From Methyloglobulus sp. (lineage in GTDB: Bacteria; Pseudomonadota; Gammaproteobacteria; Methylococcales; Methylomonadaceae), in NCBI GenBank assembly GCA_013140405.1, contig JABFSV010000478.1, forward strand, positions 1 through 5,615: 5,615 nt of DNA, read 5' to 3'. Each line of letters opens with the position of its first letter. Position 1 is the stretch's first letter. Below, one piece after another: positions 5,601-5,615 of the stretch. A program made the translations under genes and the position numbers. The notes beneath the pieces were generated by a model. That model made no database searches and had not been told where the DNA came from. It saw nothing but the letters and a program-made list of their open reading frames with translations.

Positions 5601-5615
5601 ATGAGAACATTGACT
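5601..5615 (+). CDS. 5' end of an unidentified gene, cut by the window edge
   Basis: Only five codons (MRTLT) are visible, so no function can be given. The case for a gene is the strong GGGGAG site 6 nt upstream and the 16-bp spacing from the DUF2092 stop codon, which implies co-transcription and perhaps a working link with that lipoprotein. Confidence 0.6.

Overview
The window looks like chromosomal DNA of a gammaproteobacterial methanotroph (Methylococcales-like). This rests on a XoxJ/MxaJ-type periplasmic protein of the methanol dehydrogenase system, a TusD/TusC (DsrE/DsrF) pair close to the gammaproteobacterial versions, moderate-to-low GC with AT-rich intergenic DNA, and an intergenic repeat with the 'CCTTCGACAAGCTCAG / CGAACGG' core. 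The taxonomic call is an inference; no rRNA or other marker is present. Every gene found lies on the + strand.

Layout: (1) Positions 1-200 are non-coding, with a possible extended -10 promoter. They lead into a complete xoxJ-like gene (201-1034), which appears to stand alone here and is followed by a 12-bp perfect stem-loop. (2) A 32-bp near-perfect palindrome (1161-1192) lies 23 bp before tusD (1216-1605), which is followed 12 bp later by tusC (1618-1974, GTG start). The third subunit gene, tusB/dsrH, does not follow. Its usual place holds an 8-codon ORF that runs into a ~194-bp element with 21-bp imperfect terminal inverted repeats and nested internal inverted repeats (1995-2188), like a MITE or a compound extragenic repeat. 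(3) After a plausible sigma70 promoter (2243-2270) comes a cell-envelope gene group: a three-helix membrane protein with a periplasmic DUF4105/Lnb-type domain (2315-3316), a lipoprotein with an alpha/beta-hydrolase Ser-Asp-His signature (3353-4654), a DUF2092 lipoprotein (4742-5584), and the first five codons of another gene (5601 onward) with its own strong ribosome binding site.

How the genes fit together: XoxJ is a periplasmic accessory to lanthanide-dependent methanol dehydrogenase. TusDC belongs to the sulfur-relay machinery that passes persulfide sulfur towards TusE/DsrC. The last genes are closely spaced, co-directional and all predicted to act at or outside the inner membrane, so they may form one operon of envelope proteins. 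Their functions are not established. The most unusual points are the missing tusB with a repeat element in its place, the long palindrome in front of tusD, and the pairing of a DUF4105 protein with two lipoproteins. I see no clear case for a wholly new defence or mobile system here.
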